From a virus: a stretch of DNA of 20,910 nt. Below the pieces are notes generated by a model. That model saw only the letters and a list, made by a program, of their open reading frames with translations. It did not search any database and was not told the DNA's origin. A program made the position numbers and the translations under genes. Location: the IMG/VR virus record IMGVR_UViG_3300020109_000160, positions 1-20,910 of that record; one strand, written 5' to 3'. Of this stretch, positions 1 to 7,195 are shown one piece after another (within the stretch, counting starts at the first letter, position 1; every line of letters begins with the position of its first letter).

Positions 1-212
1 TCGGCTCGGCCGGCAAGCGCATCTCGGACCAGGCGAACTTCGTGGGCAAGCTGGCCGACTCGCTCAAGAGCGGCATGGGCGCGCTGGTTGATGCGGACAT
101 GGAAGAGTCCTCGGCCCGTCTTCAGGCGCTGCAGACCCAGCAGCAGCTGGGCATCCAGTCGCTGTCGATCGCCAACCAGGCGCCGGGCGCCGTCATGTCC
201 CTGTTCCGCTGA
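1..212 (+). CDS. fliC: Flagellin, C-terminal end (partial)
   Basis: The reading frame runs off the left edge and its codons start at position 3. It gives 69 residues ending in a TGA at 210-212. The segment contains SLKSGMGALVDADMEE, then a Q-rich helix and SIANQAPGAVMSLFR. This is the conserved D0/D1 C-terminal helix of alphaproteobacterial flagellins, which packs against the N-terminal helix in the filament core. Flagellin is exported by the flagellar type III apparatus and polymerises outside the cell. It is the only clearly host-type gene in the window. The next gene downstream is already a phage head gene, with only about 200 bases between them. The N-terminus and promoter lie outside the window. 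Identification rests on recalled family similarity and is strong; the gene symbol could differ in this host (fliC/fla). Confidence 0.9.
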   Translation, partial: GSAGKRISDQANFVGKLADSLKSGMGALVDADMEESSARLQALQTQQQLGIQSLSIANQAPGAVMSLFR

Positions 213-220
213 TAAACCTG

Positions 221-242
221 GCGGGCGCCCACAAGCGCCCGC
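221..242 (+). terminator. Hairpin after flagellin
   Basis: A perfect 8-bp inverted repeat, GCGGGCGC (221-228) and GCGCCCGC (235-242), with a 6-nt loop starts 8 bases after the flagellin stop. No T-run follows, so it may be a transcript-end or stabilising hairpin rather than a strong intrinsic terminator. Confidence 0.5.
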
Positions 243-351
243 AATCTCACGAGCATGATGAGGCTTTTAGGCGCAAGTGAAATTGGCTCTCCATGATGAG
301 GGCATCCTGCCACCCCTTCCGCCGGCGTCGAGCCTTCCATGTCTTTCATCG

Positions 352-376
352 AGCCGCCCTTTGGGGCGGCTTTTTT
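352..376 (+). terminator. Intrinsic terminator before the scaffold gene
   Basis: GCCGCCC (353-359) and GGGCGGC (364-370) form a perfect 7-bp stem, extended by an A-T pair, with loop TTTG. The stem is followed directly by six T (371-376). It has the textbook form of a rho-independent terminator. It lies 39 bases before the start codon of the first phage gene, so it either ends transcription from the flagellin side or acts as an attenuator. The stretch 213-415 holds no other gene that I can support. Confidence 0.75.
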
Positions 377-415
377 CGTGCCTGCGAGGCAGGCTTCATC
401 ACAAGGAGTGAGCCG

Positions 416-1204
416 ATGGCTCTGAAGACCATTCTCGACAGCCTGGACGATGTCCCGGAAGCCTTGCACGGCGAGTACAAGGAGATCGACGGCAGGTTCG
501 TCCTCGACCTCGAAGGCATCGACGTGCATCCCACGGTGGTCAACCTGAAGAACGCTCACGAGCGGCAGAAGCAGACCAACCGCACCCTGCAGACCGACCT
601 AACGACGGCAAAGGCGCGCCTCGAGGGGCTGCCCGACGACTTCGACGCCGATGCCTACGAGACGCTGAAGCAGCAGGCTGAGGGCAAGGCGCCGGCAAAG
701 ACGGACGAGCAGGTGGCCCAGATCCGCCAGCAGCTGGAGCGCAAGCACCAGGCCGAACTGGCCAAGAAGGACGAGCGCATCGGCACCCTGACCGGCGCGG
801 TCAACAAGCTGTCGATCGATGACGGCCTGTCAAAGGCGCTGGACGAGGCCGGCGTGGATCCTGCCTTCAAGCCCGGCGCTATGGCCCTGCTGAAGTCGAA
901 GGGCGCGGTGAAGCTGGTCGTGGAGGATGGCCACTTCAAGGCGCAGGTCGAGACCGACATGGGCCCGATGCCGCTGGCCAACTATGTCCGCGACTGGTCC
1001 GGCTCGGATGAGGGCAAGATATACGTCAAGAAGCCCACTGGCGCCGACGCCCAAGGCGGGACCGGCGGGCGCTTCACCGACAACCCTTGGGACAGCAGCA
1101 ACGGCAAGAATCCGAACCTGACCAAGCAGCAGCAAGTCATTTCGGAGAACCCGGCAAAGGCACGGCAGATGGCGCAGGCCGCCGGCGTCACGCCCAACTG
1201 GTAA
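416..1204 (+). CDS. Phage scaffold-like / minor structural protein
   Basis: The product has 262 residues. The start at 416 is preferred over an upstream in-frame ATG at 293 because it has an AAGGAG Shine-Dalgarno 9 bases upstream, and because the longer form would read through the terminator hairpin at 352-376. The N-terminus (ALKTILDSLDDVPEAL) is followed by a charged, Lys/Glu/Gln-rich region at about residues 40-130, predicted by eye to be coiled coil. A globular C-terminal half ends in a Gly/Asn-rich tail. This composition, with a position directly before the major capsid gene, matches phage scaffold or GP20-like minor structural proteins, which template procapsid assembly and then leave. 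No protease motif is visible. The portal and terminase genes expected upstream are missing. The role is inferred from order and coiled-coil character. Confidence 0.75.
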   Translation: MALKTILDSLDDVPEALHGEYKEIDGRFVLDLEGIDVHPTVVNLKNAHERQKQTNRTLQTDLTTAKARLEGLPDDFDADAYETLKQQAEGKAPAKTDEQVAQIRQQLERKHQAELAKKDERIGTLTGAVNKLSIDDGLSKALDEAGVDPAFKPGAMALLKSKGAVKLVVEDGHFKAQVETDMGPMPLANYVRDWSGSDEGKIYVKKPTGADAQGGTGGRFTDNPWDSSNGKNPNLTKQQQVISENPAKARQMAQAAGVTPNW

Positions 1205-1307
1205 CAGGATCTCCGCAATACCGCGCCGATGGCGCACTGATCACGCAGCCGGGCCCGACGGGATGGCTGATCGTCCCTCAACGTAAACTCACGCAAAGGA
1301 GCCACAC

Positions 1308-2312
1308 ATGGCTACGACCCGCTTGAGCGACGTCATCTATGGCCCGCTCTTCCTTCCCACCACCATCCAGCGCATCGCGCAACTTTCCCGCATCCGCAAC
1401 TCGCCTATCGTCTCGACCGATGCGCAGTTGCAGACCTTCGCCAATGGTCCCGGCGACCTGGTGCAGATGCCGTTCTGGAACGACCTGACCGGCAACTCGA
1501 ACGTCTCGACGGACGATCCGGCGCAGAACGCGATCCCGAACAAGCTGACCCAAGGCCAGGATATGGCCCGCAAGATCCGCCGCAACAACGGCTGGCAGTC
1601 GGCCAACCTCGTCGCCTCCATGCTGGCGGAGGATCCGCTGGATGCCGTGGCGCAGCTGATCGCCGAATACTGGGTGCGCGAGGAGCAGCGCATCATGGGC
1701 CTGCAGATGCGCGGCGTGTTCGCCTCGCCGGGCATGGCCGGCAACGTGCTGGACGTGGCCTCCGAGGACGGGGCCGTCACTCCGGTCCGCTTCGATGCCG
1801 AGATCGCCTCGAACGCCTATGCGCTGCTGGGCGAATACGGCACCACGCTCTCGGCCGTGCTGATGCACTCGCGGGTCTACTACAACCTGCATGCCGCGCG
1901 GGCGATCCAGAAGTTCAAGGACCCGGCCACCGGCCTTGAGTTCGACACCTGGGACGGCAAGATCGTCTATGTCTCGGACCAGTGCCCGCGCGAACCGGGC
2001 GGCACCAGCGGCTTCAAGTACACCACCTATCTCTTCGGCAACGGTGCCATCGGATATGCCGAGGCCACGGGTGATGGTGGGCCGAAGAAGCCCGTCGAGA
2101 TCGAAAGCAACGCCTCGGCTGGCAACGGCGAGGGCGTGGAGACGGTCTGGTACCGGCGCCACTGGGTCATGCACCCGCGCGGCGTGTCGTTCAGCGGCAC
2201 CCCGGCCTCGGCCTCGGGCGTCAGCGACGCGGAACTGGGCGGCGCCGCGAACTGGACCCGGGTCTATGACCCCAAGCTGGTCCGCATGGTCGCCGTCGTC
2301 ACCAACGGCTAA
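1308..2312 (+). CDS. Phage major capsid (coat) protein
   Basis: The product has 334 residues and a clear AAAGGAG before the ATG. The N-terminal part (DVIYGPLFLPTTIQRIAQLS) matches the start of a family of tailed-phage coat proteins that open with the N-arm and a PxVFxP-like segment. A conserved mid-region about filling capsids with a charged helix follows (LTQGQDMARKIRRNNGW, then a region ending EEQRIMGL). The C-terminal part contains DGKIVYVSDQCP and a late beta-rich stretch. Length and the position between the scaffold-like gene and neck genes are as expected for a coat protein with the HK97 fold. It self-assembles into the icosahedral shell in the host cytoplasm. A hairpin follows its stop. 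The fold assignment is from family knowledge, not from a structure search. Confidence 0.85.
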   Translation: MATTRLSDVIYGPLFLPTTIQRIAQLSRIRNSPIVSTDAQLQTFANGPGDLVQMPFWNDLTGNSNVSTDDPAQNAIPNKLTQGQDMARKIRRNNGWQSANLVASMLAEDPLDAVAQLIAEYWVREEQRIMGLQMRGVFASPGMAGNVLDVASEDGAVTPVRFDAEIASNAYALLGEYGTTLSAVLMHSRVYYNLHAARAIQKFKDPATGLEFDTWDGKIVYVSDQCPREPGGTSGFKYTTYLFGNGAIGYAEATGDGGPKKPVEIESNASAGNGEGVETVWYRRHWVMHPRGVSFSGTPASASGVSDAELGGAANWTRVYDPKLVRMVAVVTNG

Positions 2313-2318
2313 AGGGCA

Positions 2319-2332
2319 GGGGCTTCGGCCCC
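2319..2332 (+). terminator. Hairpin after the capsid gene
   Basis: GGGGC-TTCG-GCCCC is a stem with a stable UUCG-type tetraloop, extended by an A-T pair. There is no long T-run. It is one of the series of hairpins that separate the structural genes. It may be a weak terminator or an mRNA-stabilising element that keeps the highly needed coat mRNA intact. Confidence 0.5.
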
Positions 2333-2363
2333 TTCCTCCATCCCCCAATCATGGAGAAGTCTC

Positions 2364-2897
2364 ATGGAAGACCATGACAAGGATCCGCTTCTGGCGGAGG
2401 CCATTGCGCGTCGTGACGAGAGCCGAGCGATGATCCTGCAGTCGCGCGCCCAGGCGGGTGGCACGGCACTGGACAAGCTGGCCAACGCGTTCGGCAAGAT
2501 GGCCGACCAGGCCGCTGCCGATGCTCGCAGGTCCGCCGAAGCCGCCGATAGCATCGAGCCGCCGCGCCCCGATCCCGAAGGCACCGCGCAGCTGCTGGCT
2601 GACAGCGAGGGCAACTTTGCCGCGAATGTCGAAGTCGCGGCCATCGGCGGCATCGGAATCAAGGGCAGCAACAGCGTGGGCGATACCGGTCAGCCCGCCA
2701 TCACGGCGGAAGAGGCTGGCTATGCCGCCACCGCGAGCGCCCAGAAGATCATCGGTGACCAGCCGGTGGGCGACGACCTCGACACGCTGTCCGACGACGA
2801 CCTGCGCGCGCGCTACCAGGATGTGCTGGGCGAGAAGCCGCACCACGCCGCCGGCCGCGCGACGCTGATCGAGCGGATCAAGGCAAAGCAGGGCTGA
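2364..2897 (+). CDS. Small phage protein with C-terminal HeH/SAP-like motif
   Basis: The product has 177 residues. The N-terminal half (about 1-70) is charged and Ala-rich and looks helical. A Gly/Ser/Ala-rich middle follows. The last about 40 residues (LDTLSDDDLRARYQDVLG, then a segment ending in LIERIKAKQG) fit the helix-extension-helix (HeH/LEM or SAP-like) pattern seen at the C-terminus of many phage proteins encoded next to coat proteins. That pattern often binds nucleic acid or protein partners. The leader has the TGGAGAAGTCTC type shared with other genes here. Its place between the coat and neck genes suggests a minor capsid or head decoration role, but no specific function is established from the sequence. 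Confidence 0.75.
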   Translation: MEDHDKDPLLAEAIARRDESRAMILQSRAQAGGTALDKLANAFGKMADQAAADARRSAEAADSIEPPRPDPEGTAQLLADSEGNFAANVEVAAIGGIGIKGSNSVGDTGQPAITAEEAGYAATASAQKIIGDQPVGDDLDTLSDDDLRARYQDVLGEKPHHAAGRATLIERIKAKQG

Positions 2898-2908
2898 TCA
2901 ACACCGGC

Positions 2909-2928
2909 GGGGCGGCTGAGGCCGCCCC
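2909..2928 (+). terminator. Hairpin after the HeH-like gene
   Basis: GGGGCGGC (2909-2916) and GCCGCCCC (2921-2928) are perfectly complementary around a TGAG loop, followed by TTC. The hairpin lies in the short gap before the next gene's AGGAGGAAT leader. It is probably an RNA hairpin between cistrons; termination would be partial at most. Confidence 0.5.
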
Positions 2929-2951
2929 TTCACCACCAGGAGGAATGAAGC

Positions 2952-3410
2952 ATGCCGCTGATCGTGGGCAACCTGCTGACAGTGCCGTCGGCACAATCCT
3001 TCATTTCTCTGGCTGATGCCGTGGCCTATCTGGAGCCCGAGGCCGCAGACGCCGGGGAAGACACCCCACTCGGTCAGTGGATCACGCTGGACAGCACCTC
3101 TCAGGAGGCCACGCTGGTCCGGGCGTCCCGGTGGCTGGCGGGCAGCTATTCCTGGTACACCCTGAGCGAAACTTGCCTTGTCCGCGTGGGGCATGTCGCG
3201 GCGCGGCTCGCCGCCGAGACAGTCGGCCGGGGCATCTACTCCGGCACCGACACTGCGTCCGTCGTCGCGAGCGAAAGCGTTGGCAGCATCAGCGTGACTT
3301 ACCGCGGCGGCGTGAAGGCAGATCTGGCGGGGCTGTCGCTGCCCTGGCTCAAGCCGGCGCTGGCCGGGCTGATCCACAGCGGCAACGTCTCTTGGCTGGC
3401 GCGCGCATGA
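2952..3410 (+). CDS. DnaT-like neck / head-tail connector family protein
   Basis: The product has 152 residues and is preceded by CAGGAGGAAT, a strong Shine-Dalgarno. The N-terminal pattern (SFISLADAVAYLEPEAADAG, then W, then ATLVRASRWLAG) and the late EYRGG-like segment (SISVTYRGGV) are typical of the phage family that databases call DnaT-like ssDNA-binding protein. In structural operons this family sits where head completion or adaptor proteins are encoded. The most likely role is therefore a head-tail connector component rather than replication. The stop overlaps the next start in an ATGA, which indicates translational coupling. Confidence 0.75.
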   Translation: MPLIVGNLLTVPSAQSFISLADAVAYLEPEAADAGEDTPLGQWITLDSTSQEATLVRASRWLAGSYSWYTLSETCLVRVGHVAARLAAETVGRGIYSGTDTASVVASESVGSISVTYRGGVKADLAGLSLPWLKPALAGLIHSGNVSWLARA

Positions 3411-3766
3411 GCCGGTTCGATTATTCCCGGCTGCGCGCCACAGGAGACCGCCTGCTGACCCGGTTCGCACAGGGCAACATCGTTCTGTCGCGCACCACGA
3501 CGGCGCCAGGGGCGAACCGTTGGGAAGACCCAGTCGAGGCGACGCAGACCGAGACCCTGCGCGGTGTGGTCGAGGGCGTGGCCGCCGCGTTCGTCGACGG
3601 CAGCACGGTGCTAGCGACAGACCTGCAGGTGACCTGCGCGCCGCCGTCCATGGGCATCCAGCCCGGTGACACGCTGACCATCGACGGTAAGTCTGTCACC
3701 ATCATCAGCCCACGGGCCGAGCCCGCCGCAGGGCCGCCTGCAGCATATGTATTGATCGTCCGATGA
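3407..3766 (+). CDS. Putative head-tail joining protein
   Basis: The product has 119 residues. The start at 3407 overlaps the preceding stop (ATGA). A longer frame opening at 3077 is rejected because it would lie antiparallel in phase inside the neighbouring gene. The protein begins MSRFDYSRLRATGDRLLTRF. Its second half has alternating beta strands with a conserved-looking VEGVAAAFVDGSTVLATD and a GDTLTIDGKSVTI turn, a small beta-barrel pattern common to phage neck/stopper proteins. It lies in a tightly coupled block with the DnaT-like protein and the head morphogenesis protein, so assembly of the head-tail interface is the likely role. Function is inferred from order and strand pattern. Confidence 0.7.
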   Translation: MSRFDYSRLRATGDRLLTRFAQGNIVLSRTTTAPGANRWEDPVEATQTETLRGVVEGVAAAFVDGSTVLATDLQVTCAPPSMGIQPGDTLTIDGKSVTIISPRAEPAAGPPAAYVLIVR

Positions 3767-4815
3767 GCCTGAACCGCCAGCAGACCCGCCTCTTCGGCCA
3801 ACTCATCGCGCGGCTGGCGCCCGAGATGCAGGCCGCGTTCTTGGCTTCGGCCGAGGACATGCGCGCCGGACTGGACTGGGTTGCGCTTGTGGCAGCACTC
3901 GAAGCAGGCGACATTGAGGGCGCAGTTGCAGCGCTGAACATCGAGCCAGCCAGCTTCTACCGCTACAGCGTGACGAAGCAGGCGGCGTACACCCAAGGCG
4001 GTGTGCTGGCGGCGCAGACCATCAACGCGCCCGGCACCGGCGCCATCGGCTTCCGCTTCGACATGATGAACCCGCGCGCCGAACGGTGGGTGGCCGAGAA
4101 CGTCGGACAACGGATCGTCGCGGTGACCGAGGACACCAAACAGGCTGCACGCGAGGTCATCGGCACGGGATATCAGGCCGGTCGGCACCCTCACACCATT
4201 GCGCGGGACATTGCCGGCAAGGCAGCACCCGGCGGCACGCGTCAAGGCGGGATCATCGGGCTGGACGGCCCCCGCGCTTCCCGCCTTGATGCGGTGACCC
4301 GCGGCATGGAGACGGCGGAGGGCGTGCAGGATCTAGTCATCAAGGGGCAGGACGGGAAGCTGCAGGTCCGGTACCGCGTGAACCGGGCGACGGAGCAGAG
4401 GATCATCCGAGCATATAGCCGGGGTGAGGCAGTTCCTGCGGCTGATCGCGCCATCAGCGTCCGGCAGTACCAGAATGCACTTTTGAAGGATCGGGCCGAC
4501 ACCATCGCCCATACCGAGACGCAGCAAGCGGTCATGGCCGCGCGGGATGAAGAGTGGCGGCAGGCGGCGGAGAAGCTCGGGCTGGACGACAGCGCGATCA
4601 TCAAGACTTGGCGCCACGGCGGCGGGGTCCGCGATCCGCGCCCGCATCATGTAGCGATGAACGGGCAGTCGGTGCGCGGCCTCGACACCCCCTTCGAGTT
4701 CAGCAATGGAGCGCGGCTGCGCTTTGCTGGCGATCCGCGAGGCGGTGCGGCCGAGGTCATCAAGTGCACCTGCGACACGATCTTCAGGCTGGATCACACT
4801 AGGGGCCTCACCTGA
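3763..4815 (+). CDS. Phage head morphogenesis protein, SPP1 gp7 / Mu gpF type
   Basis: The product has 350 residues, with the start overlapping the previous stop by four bases. The N-terminal half is helical. The C-terminal half carries the signature of the SPP1 gp7/Mu gpF minor head family: an R-A-D-T-I-A-H-T-E-T-Q-Q stretch, followed by a WRHGGGVRDPRPHHVAMNG segment with clustered His, and a terminal Cys pair (KCTCD). The family is packaged with DNA or sits at the portal and helps capsid assembly and DNA ejection. In many phages this gene lies next to the portal gene, upstream of the scaffold. Here it is downstream of the neck genes, and no portal gene is in the window. Confidence 0.85.
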   Translation: MSLNRQQTRLFGQLIARLAPEMQAAFLASAEDMRAGLDWVALVAALEAGDIEGAVAALNIEPASFYRYSVTKQAAYTQGGVLAAQTINAPGTGAIGFRFDMMNPRAERWVAENVGQRIVAVTEDTKQAAREVIGTGYQAGRHPHTIARDIAGKAAPGGTRQGGIIGLDGPRASRLDAVTRGMETAEGVQDLVIKGQDGKLQVRYRVNRATEQRIIRAYSRGEAVPAADRAISVRQYQNALLKDRADTIAHTETQQAVMAARDEEWRQAAEKLGLDDSAIIKTWRHGGGVRDPRPHHVAMNGQSVRGLDTPFEFSNGARLRFAGDPRGGAAEVIKCTCDTIFRLDHTRGLT

Positions 4816-5264
4816 TGGGCACATTCAGCGACATGGTAGGGGCTTGGGCGCAGCAGTCCGAGGCTCGAATGACAGCAGTCTGGCGGGGCAGCATCGACAT
4901 GCTGGCCGAGGAGATGACAACTTCACGGCCCAATGGCGGACGCTTGCCGTGGAAGACCGGCAACCTCGCTCGGTCGCTGCTGGCGTCCACGGCAGCCATG
5001 CCGAAGACCGGCGGGCCCGACGACAAATATGCCGGTAGCAACGTGGGCGTGGTCACAGCGCAACTAGCCCTCGGGGATAGCGCCTGGCTTGGGTTTCAAG
5101 CCATTTACGCTCGGCGCATGAACAGCGGCTTCGTCGGGACAGACAGCAAGGGCCGCCAATACAGCCAGGAAGGCGCGCACTTCGTGGAGGCCGCCGTCGA
5201 TGCTTGGCCAACCATTGTTGGATTGGTGGCCGAGGATGTGAAGCGGCGGGTCAGCGGGACCTAA
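4815..5264 (+). CDS. HK97 gp10-like neck / tail completion protein
   Basis: The product has 149 residues, and the ATG shares a base with the preceding stop. The helical N-terminus (FSDMVGAWAQQSEARMTAVW) is followed by PWKTGNLARSLLAST, the P-x-x-TG-x-L-x-x-S motif typical of HK97 gp10-type proteins. After that come a LGFQAIYARRMNSGFVG strand and a C-terminal helix (FVEAAVDAWPTIV). This family connects the tail end to the head-tail connector in siphophages. It sits between the head morphogenesis and tail terminator genes, the expected slot. Confidence 0.8.
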   Translation: MGTFSDMVGAWAQQSEARMTAVWRGSIDMLAEEMTTSRPNGGRLPWKTGNLARSLLASTAAMPKTGGPDDKYAGSNVGVVTAQLALGDSAWLGFQAIYARRMNSGFVGTDSKGRQYSQEGAHFVEAAVDAWPTIVGLVAEDVKRRVSGT

Positions 5265-5279
5265 AACACGGAGGCGCAG

Positions 5280-5684
5280 ATGCCGTCTGTCGAAACCGAG
5301 ATTTGGGAGGCTCTGCGCACCCGGATCAAAGCGCTGCCCCTCCCGCTGCCGATCGCGATGCCCGGCAGCATCTATGAACTGGGGGATGGCGAATGGCTGG
5401 CTGTGGGCCGCGCCACGCAGCCGCCGCGCCGCATCCTGATCGCTGGCGGCCCTCATGAGCGGATCGGCACCCTGACGCTGGCCCACTGCGCACCTCTCGG
5501 TCGGGACAGCAGCTGGTACGAACAACGCGCTGGCCTGATCGCCGCGCACTTCCCTGAGGACCTGCTGCTGCCCTTCGGCAGCGTGACGGTCCGCGTCCGC
5601 GAGGCTCCGCACGTCCAGGACGGATACCGTGATGGTGGCTGGTGGCGCACGCCGGTGGCCATTCGTTGGGCTTGCTTCGCATAA
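5280..5684 (+). CDS. Phage tail terminator-like protein (DUF4128 type)
   Basis: The product has 134 residues. It opens with an amphipathic helix (SVETEIWEALRTRIKAL) and contains a strand PRRILIAGG. It ends with the conserved-looking QDGYRDGGWWRTPVAIRW segment found in tail terminator (gpU-like) proteins of this family. Such proteins cap the tail tube and stop its polymerisation at the head-proximal end. The presence of a terminator and a tail-tube gene shows that the ancestral phage had a long non-contractile tail, which makes the missing tape measure gene notable. Confidence 0.8.
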   Translation: MPSVETEIWEALRTRIKALPLPLPIAMPGSIYELGDGEWLAVGRATQPPRRILIAGGPHERIGTLTLAHCAPLGRDSSWYEQRAGLIAAHFPEDLLLPFGSVTVRVREAPHVQDGYRDGGWWRTPVAIRWACFA

Positions 5685-5709
5685 CCAATCCGGCCCGGCC
5701 GGTTCACCC

Positions 5710-5732
5710 GCCCCCCCCCATTGGGGGCTTTT
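5710..5732 (+). terminator. Intrinsic terminator between tail terminator and tail tube genes
   Basis: GCCCCC (5710-5715) pairs with GGGGGC (5723-5728) across a short C-rich loop, and four T follow. An unusual run of nine C (5711-5719) is included, so several registers can pair. It ends 17 bases before the tail tube ATG at 5750. Confidence 0.6.
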
Positions 5733-5749
5733 CTACATGGAGTAGCAAT

Positions 5750-6217
5750 ATGGCTATGTTCCCCGTCGCCGGAGCGCGGATCTATATCGGTCCCGAGCTG
5801 GACGACAAGAATGAAGACTTCGTGGCGGCCGACTTCCCCGCCGCGGAAAGCCCGGACTGGGTCGAGATCGACGGCTGGCAGACCATGGGCAGCATTGCCG
5901 AGACTGCCAACCAGATCACCGGCTCGCTGATCAACCGCGGCCGCGACTACATGATGAAGGGCACGTTCAGCGCCAGCACGATGGACAACGTCTTTGTCAT
6001 CCTGCCCGACGATCCCGGTCAGCTGGCGCTGCGCCGCGCGATCAACAGCCGCCGCAATTTTGCTATCCGCATCGTCTTCCCAACCGGTGGGGCTCGCATG
6101 TTCATCGCGCTGGTGATGAGCGGCGGCGATCAGGGCGGTGAGGCCAACACCGCTGCGACGATGAACGTCCAGCTGGCCCGCAACTCGAATATCGTTCTGG
6201 TCGCGCCTGCGGCCTGA
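5750..6217 (+). CDS. Phage major tail (tail tube) protein
   Basis: The product has 155 residues. The start at 5750 follows a TGGAG leader; an upstream frame opening at 5642 would run through the terminator hairpin and is rejected. The protein begins MAMFPVAGARIYIGPELDDK and contains WVEIDGWQTMGSIAETANQIT and a strand-rich second half ending QLARNSNIVLVAP. This fits the lambda gpV-like tail tube fold, whose hexameric rings stack into the tail. A strong hairpin follows. In long-tailed phages the tail assembly chaperones and the tape measure gene come next; here the next gene is a small beta-rich protein. Confidence 0.8.
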   Translation: MAMFPVAGARIYIGPELDDKNEDFVAADFPAAESPDWVEIDGWQTMGSIAETANQITGSLINRGRDYMMKGTFSASTMDNVFVILPDDPGQLALRRAINSRRNFAIRIVFPTGGARMFIALVMSGGDQGGEANTAATMNVQLARNSNIVLVAPAA

Positions 6218-6225
6218 CGATGTGA

Positions 6226-6256
6226 GGGCCAGCGGGGGTGGTTCGCCCGCTGGCCC
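6226..6256 (+). terminator. Long hairpin after the tail tube gene
   Basis: GGGCCAGCGGG (6226-6236) and CCCGCTGGCCC (6246-6256) are perfectly complementary over 11 bp with a 9-nt loop. No T-run follows. This is one of the most stable-looking stems in the window. It lies exactly where the expected tail assembly and tape measure genes are absent. Confidence 0.55.
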
Positions 6257-6285
6257 GCCATGAACCAGAACCATGGAGAACAGGT

Positions 6286-6699
6286 ATGGATATCCGCGAC
6301 CTCACGGTCGGGCGCGTCAAGATCCAGGACGAGGCAGTCACCACGTTCCCCTACGCGATCACGATCGGAGCGCAGCGCGTGATCGATCAGTCCCAGTGGG
6401 CGACGCTGCAGACGCTCAGCTTCACCAAGGGGCGCAACGCGCCAATGCCGGTTCACATCCGCTGCGACGTGTCAGCCGGTGCGGGACCGGGTGCTGTGGC
6501 GCGCCTGCGCATGCGCCGGAACGGGGTTCTCATGCGGGAATGGGACGACATCAACCGGCTGGAGCCCAACGAGTACACGATCGTGGACATCGACACCGCG
6601 GCGGTGCCCACGACCTACACCTTGGAGGTCATGCCCCGGCAAGGACCGTACATCGACTTCACCAACAGCTTCATCGGGGTGCTGAATGCCCACAGGTGA
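6286..6699 (+). CDS. Small beta-rich tail protein resembling the end of a tip (J-like) protein
   Basis: The product has 137 residues. ATG at 6286 follows GGAGAACAGG; a GTG at 6238 in the same frame lies inside the hairpin and is not used here. The N-terminus (IRDLTVGRVKIQDEAVT) resembles the link that precedes the last domain of lambda-J-like tip proteins, where repeats of the form ADLAVTTAKIADGAVT occur. The rest looks like a beta sandwich with a RLRMRRNGVLMREWDD strand pair and a closing YTLEVMPRQG strand. It could be a free-standing receptor-facing domain or a remnant of a larger tip gene whose front part was lost. It overlaps the next gene by 14 bases. Function is uncertain. Confidence 0.7.
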   Translation: MDIRDLTVGRVKIQDEAVTTFPYAITIGAQRVIDQSQWATLQTLSFTKGRNAPMPVHIRCDVSAGAGPGAVARLRMRRNGVLMREWDDINRLEPNEYTIVDIDTAAVPTTYTLEVMPRQGPYIDFTNSFIGVLNAHR

Positions 6700-7186
6700 T
6701 GACTTTCCTAAGTGGGATATGGGCGCCGAGATGACCGACTTTGCCGTCATCCGTCAGGATACCGGGCAGATCGTCCGGACCGGACGCACCGACATCGATG
6801 CCCTTCCTCTTCTCGCGGACCCTGAGGTCTACGATGTCGAGGCGCCCGTTCCGGCGGGAATATCCGAGGAAACGCATTACTGGGATGGCAGCGGGTTTGC
6901 GCCCCTGCCACTCCGTCCGGCGTCCTGGGCCGTCTGGACGGGCGCAGCATGGATCGACCCGAGGACACCGGCCGACCTGAAAGCCGAGACCCATGCCTCC
7001 TGGTCGCGCCTGCGTGCCGAGCGTGACCGCCGCCTTGCCGCGACTGACTGGACGCAGTTTCCCGACGCGCCGCTGACGGACGAACAGCGTGATGCTTGGC
7101 GCGATTACCGTCAGGCCCTGCGCGATTTGACCGATACAATTCAAGACCCCGCAGCGCCCGAGTGGCCCGCGATGCCCGCCAGCTAA
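6686..7186 (+). CDS. Tail fibre assembly chaperone-like protein
   Basis: The product has 166 residues. It may start at 6686, overlapping the upstream gene, or at the in-frame ATG at 6731, giving a protein that begins TDFAVIRQDTGQIVRTG, as many relatives do. The Shine-Dalgarno is weak for both. The C-terminal third has the hallmark of phage tail assembly chaperones: a RLRAERDRRLAATDW helix, then a D-x-P-L-T-D-E-Q-R-x-A-W-x-x-Y-R-Q-A-L-R-D helix, and a P-rich end with WPAMP. Such proteins help trimerise or fold the fibre encoded next to them. The adjacent gene is a large fibre, which fits. Its start is the main uncertainty. Confidence 0.8.
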   Translation: MPTGDDFPKWDMGAEMTDFAVIRQDTGQIVRTGRTDIDALPLLADPEVYDVEAPVPAGISEETHYWDGSGFAPLPLRPASWAVWTGAAWIDPRTPADLKAETHASWSRLRAERDRRLAATDWTQFPDAPLTDEQRDAWRDYRQALRDLTDTIQDPAAPEWPAMPAS

Positions 7187-7195
7187 GGAAGCCTC

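Noticed and set aside
254-300. CATGATGAG repeated twice after the flagellin gene, as a possible attachment site
   Set aside because: Nine bases repeated 40 bp apart could be chance, no matching copy was noticed at the right end, and no integrase is in the window.
293-415. Longer N-terminus for the scaffold-like protein
   Set aside because: It would translate the terminator hairpin and gives an Arg/His-rich start, while ATG 416 has a good Shine-Dalgarno.
1278-2348. A 356-codon minus-strand frame
   Set aside because: It is the shadow of the major capsid gene; the plus-strand product has family features and a ribosome-binding site.
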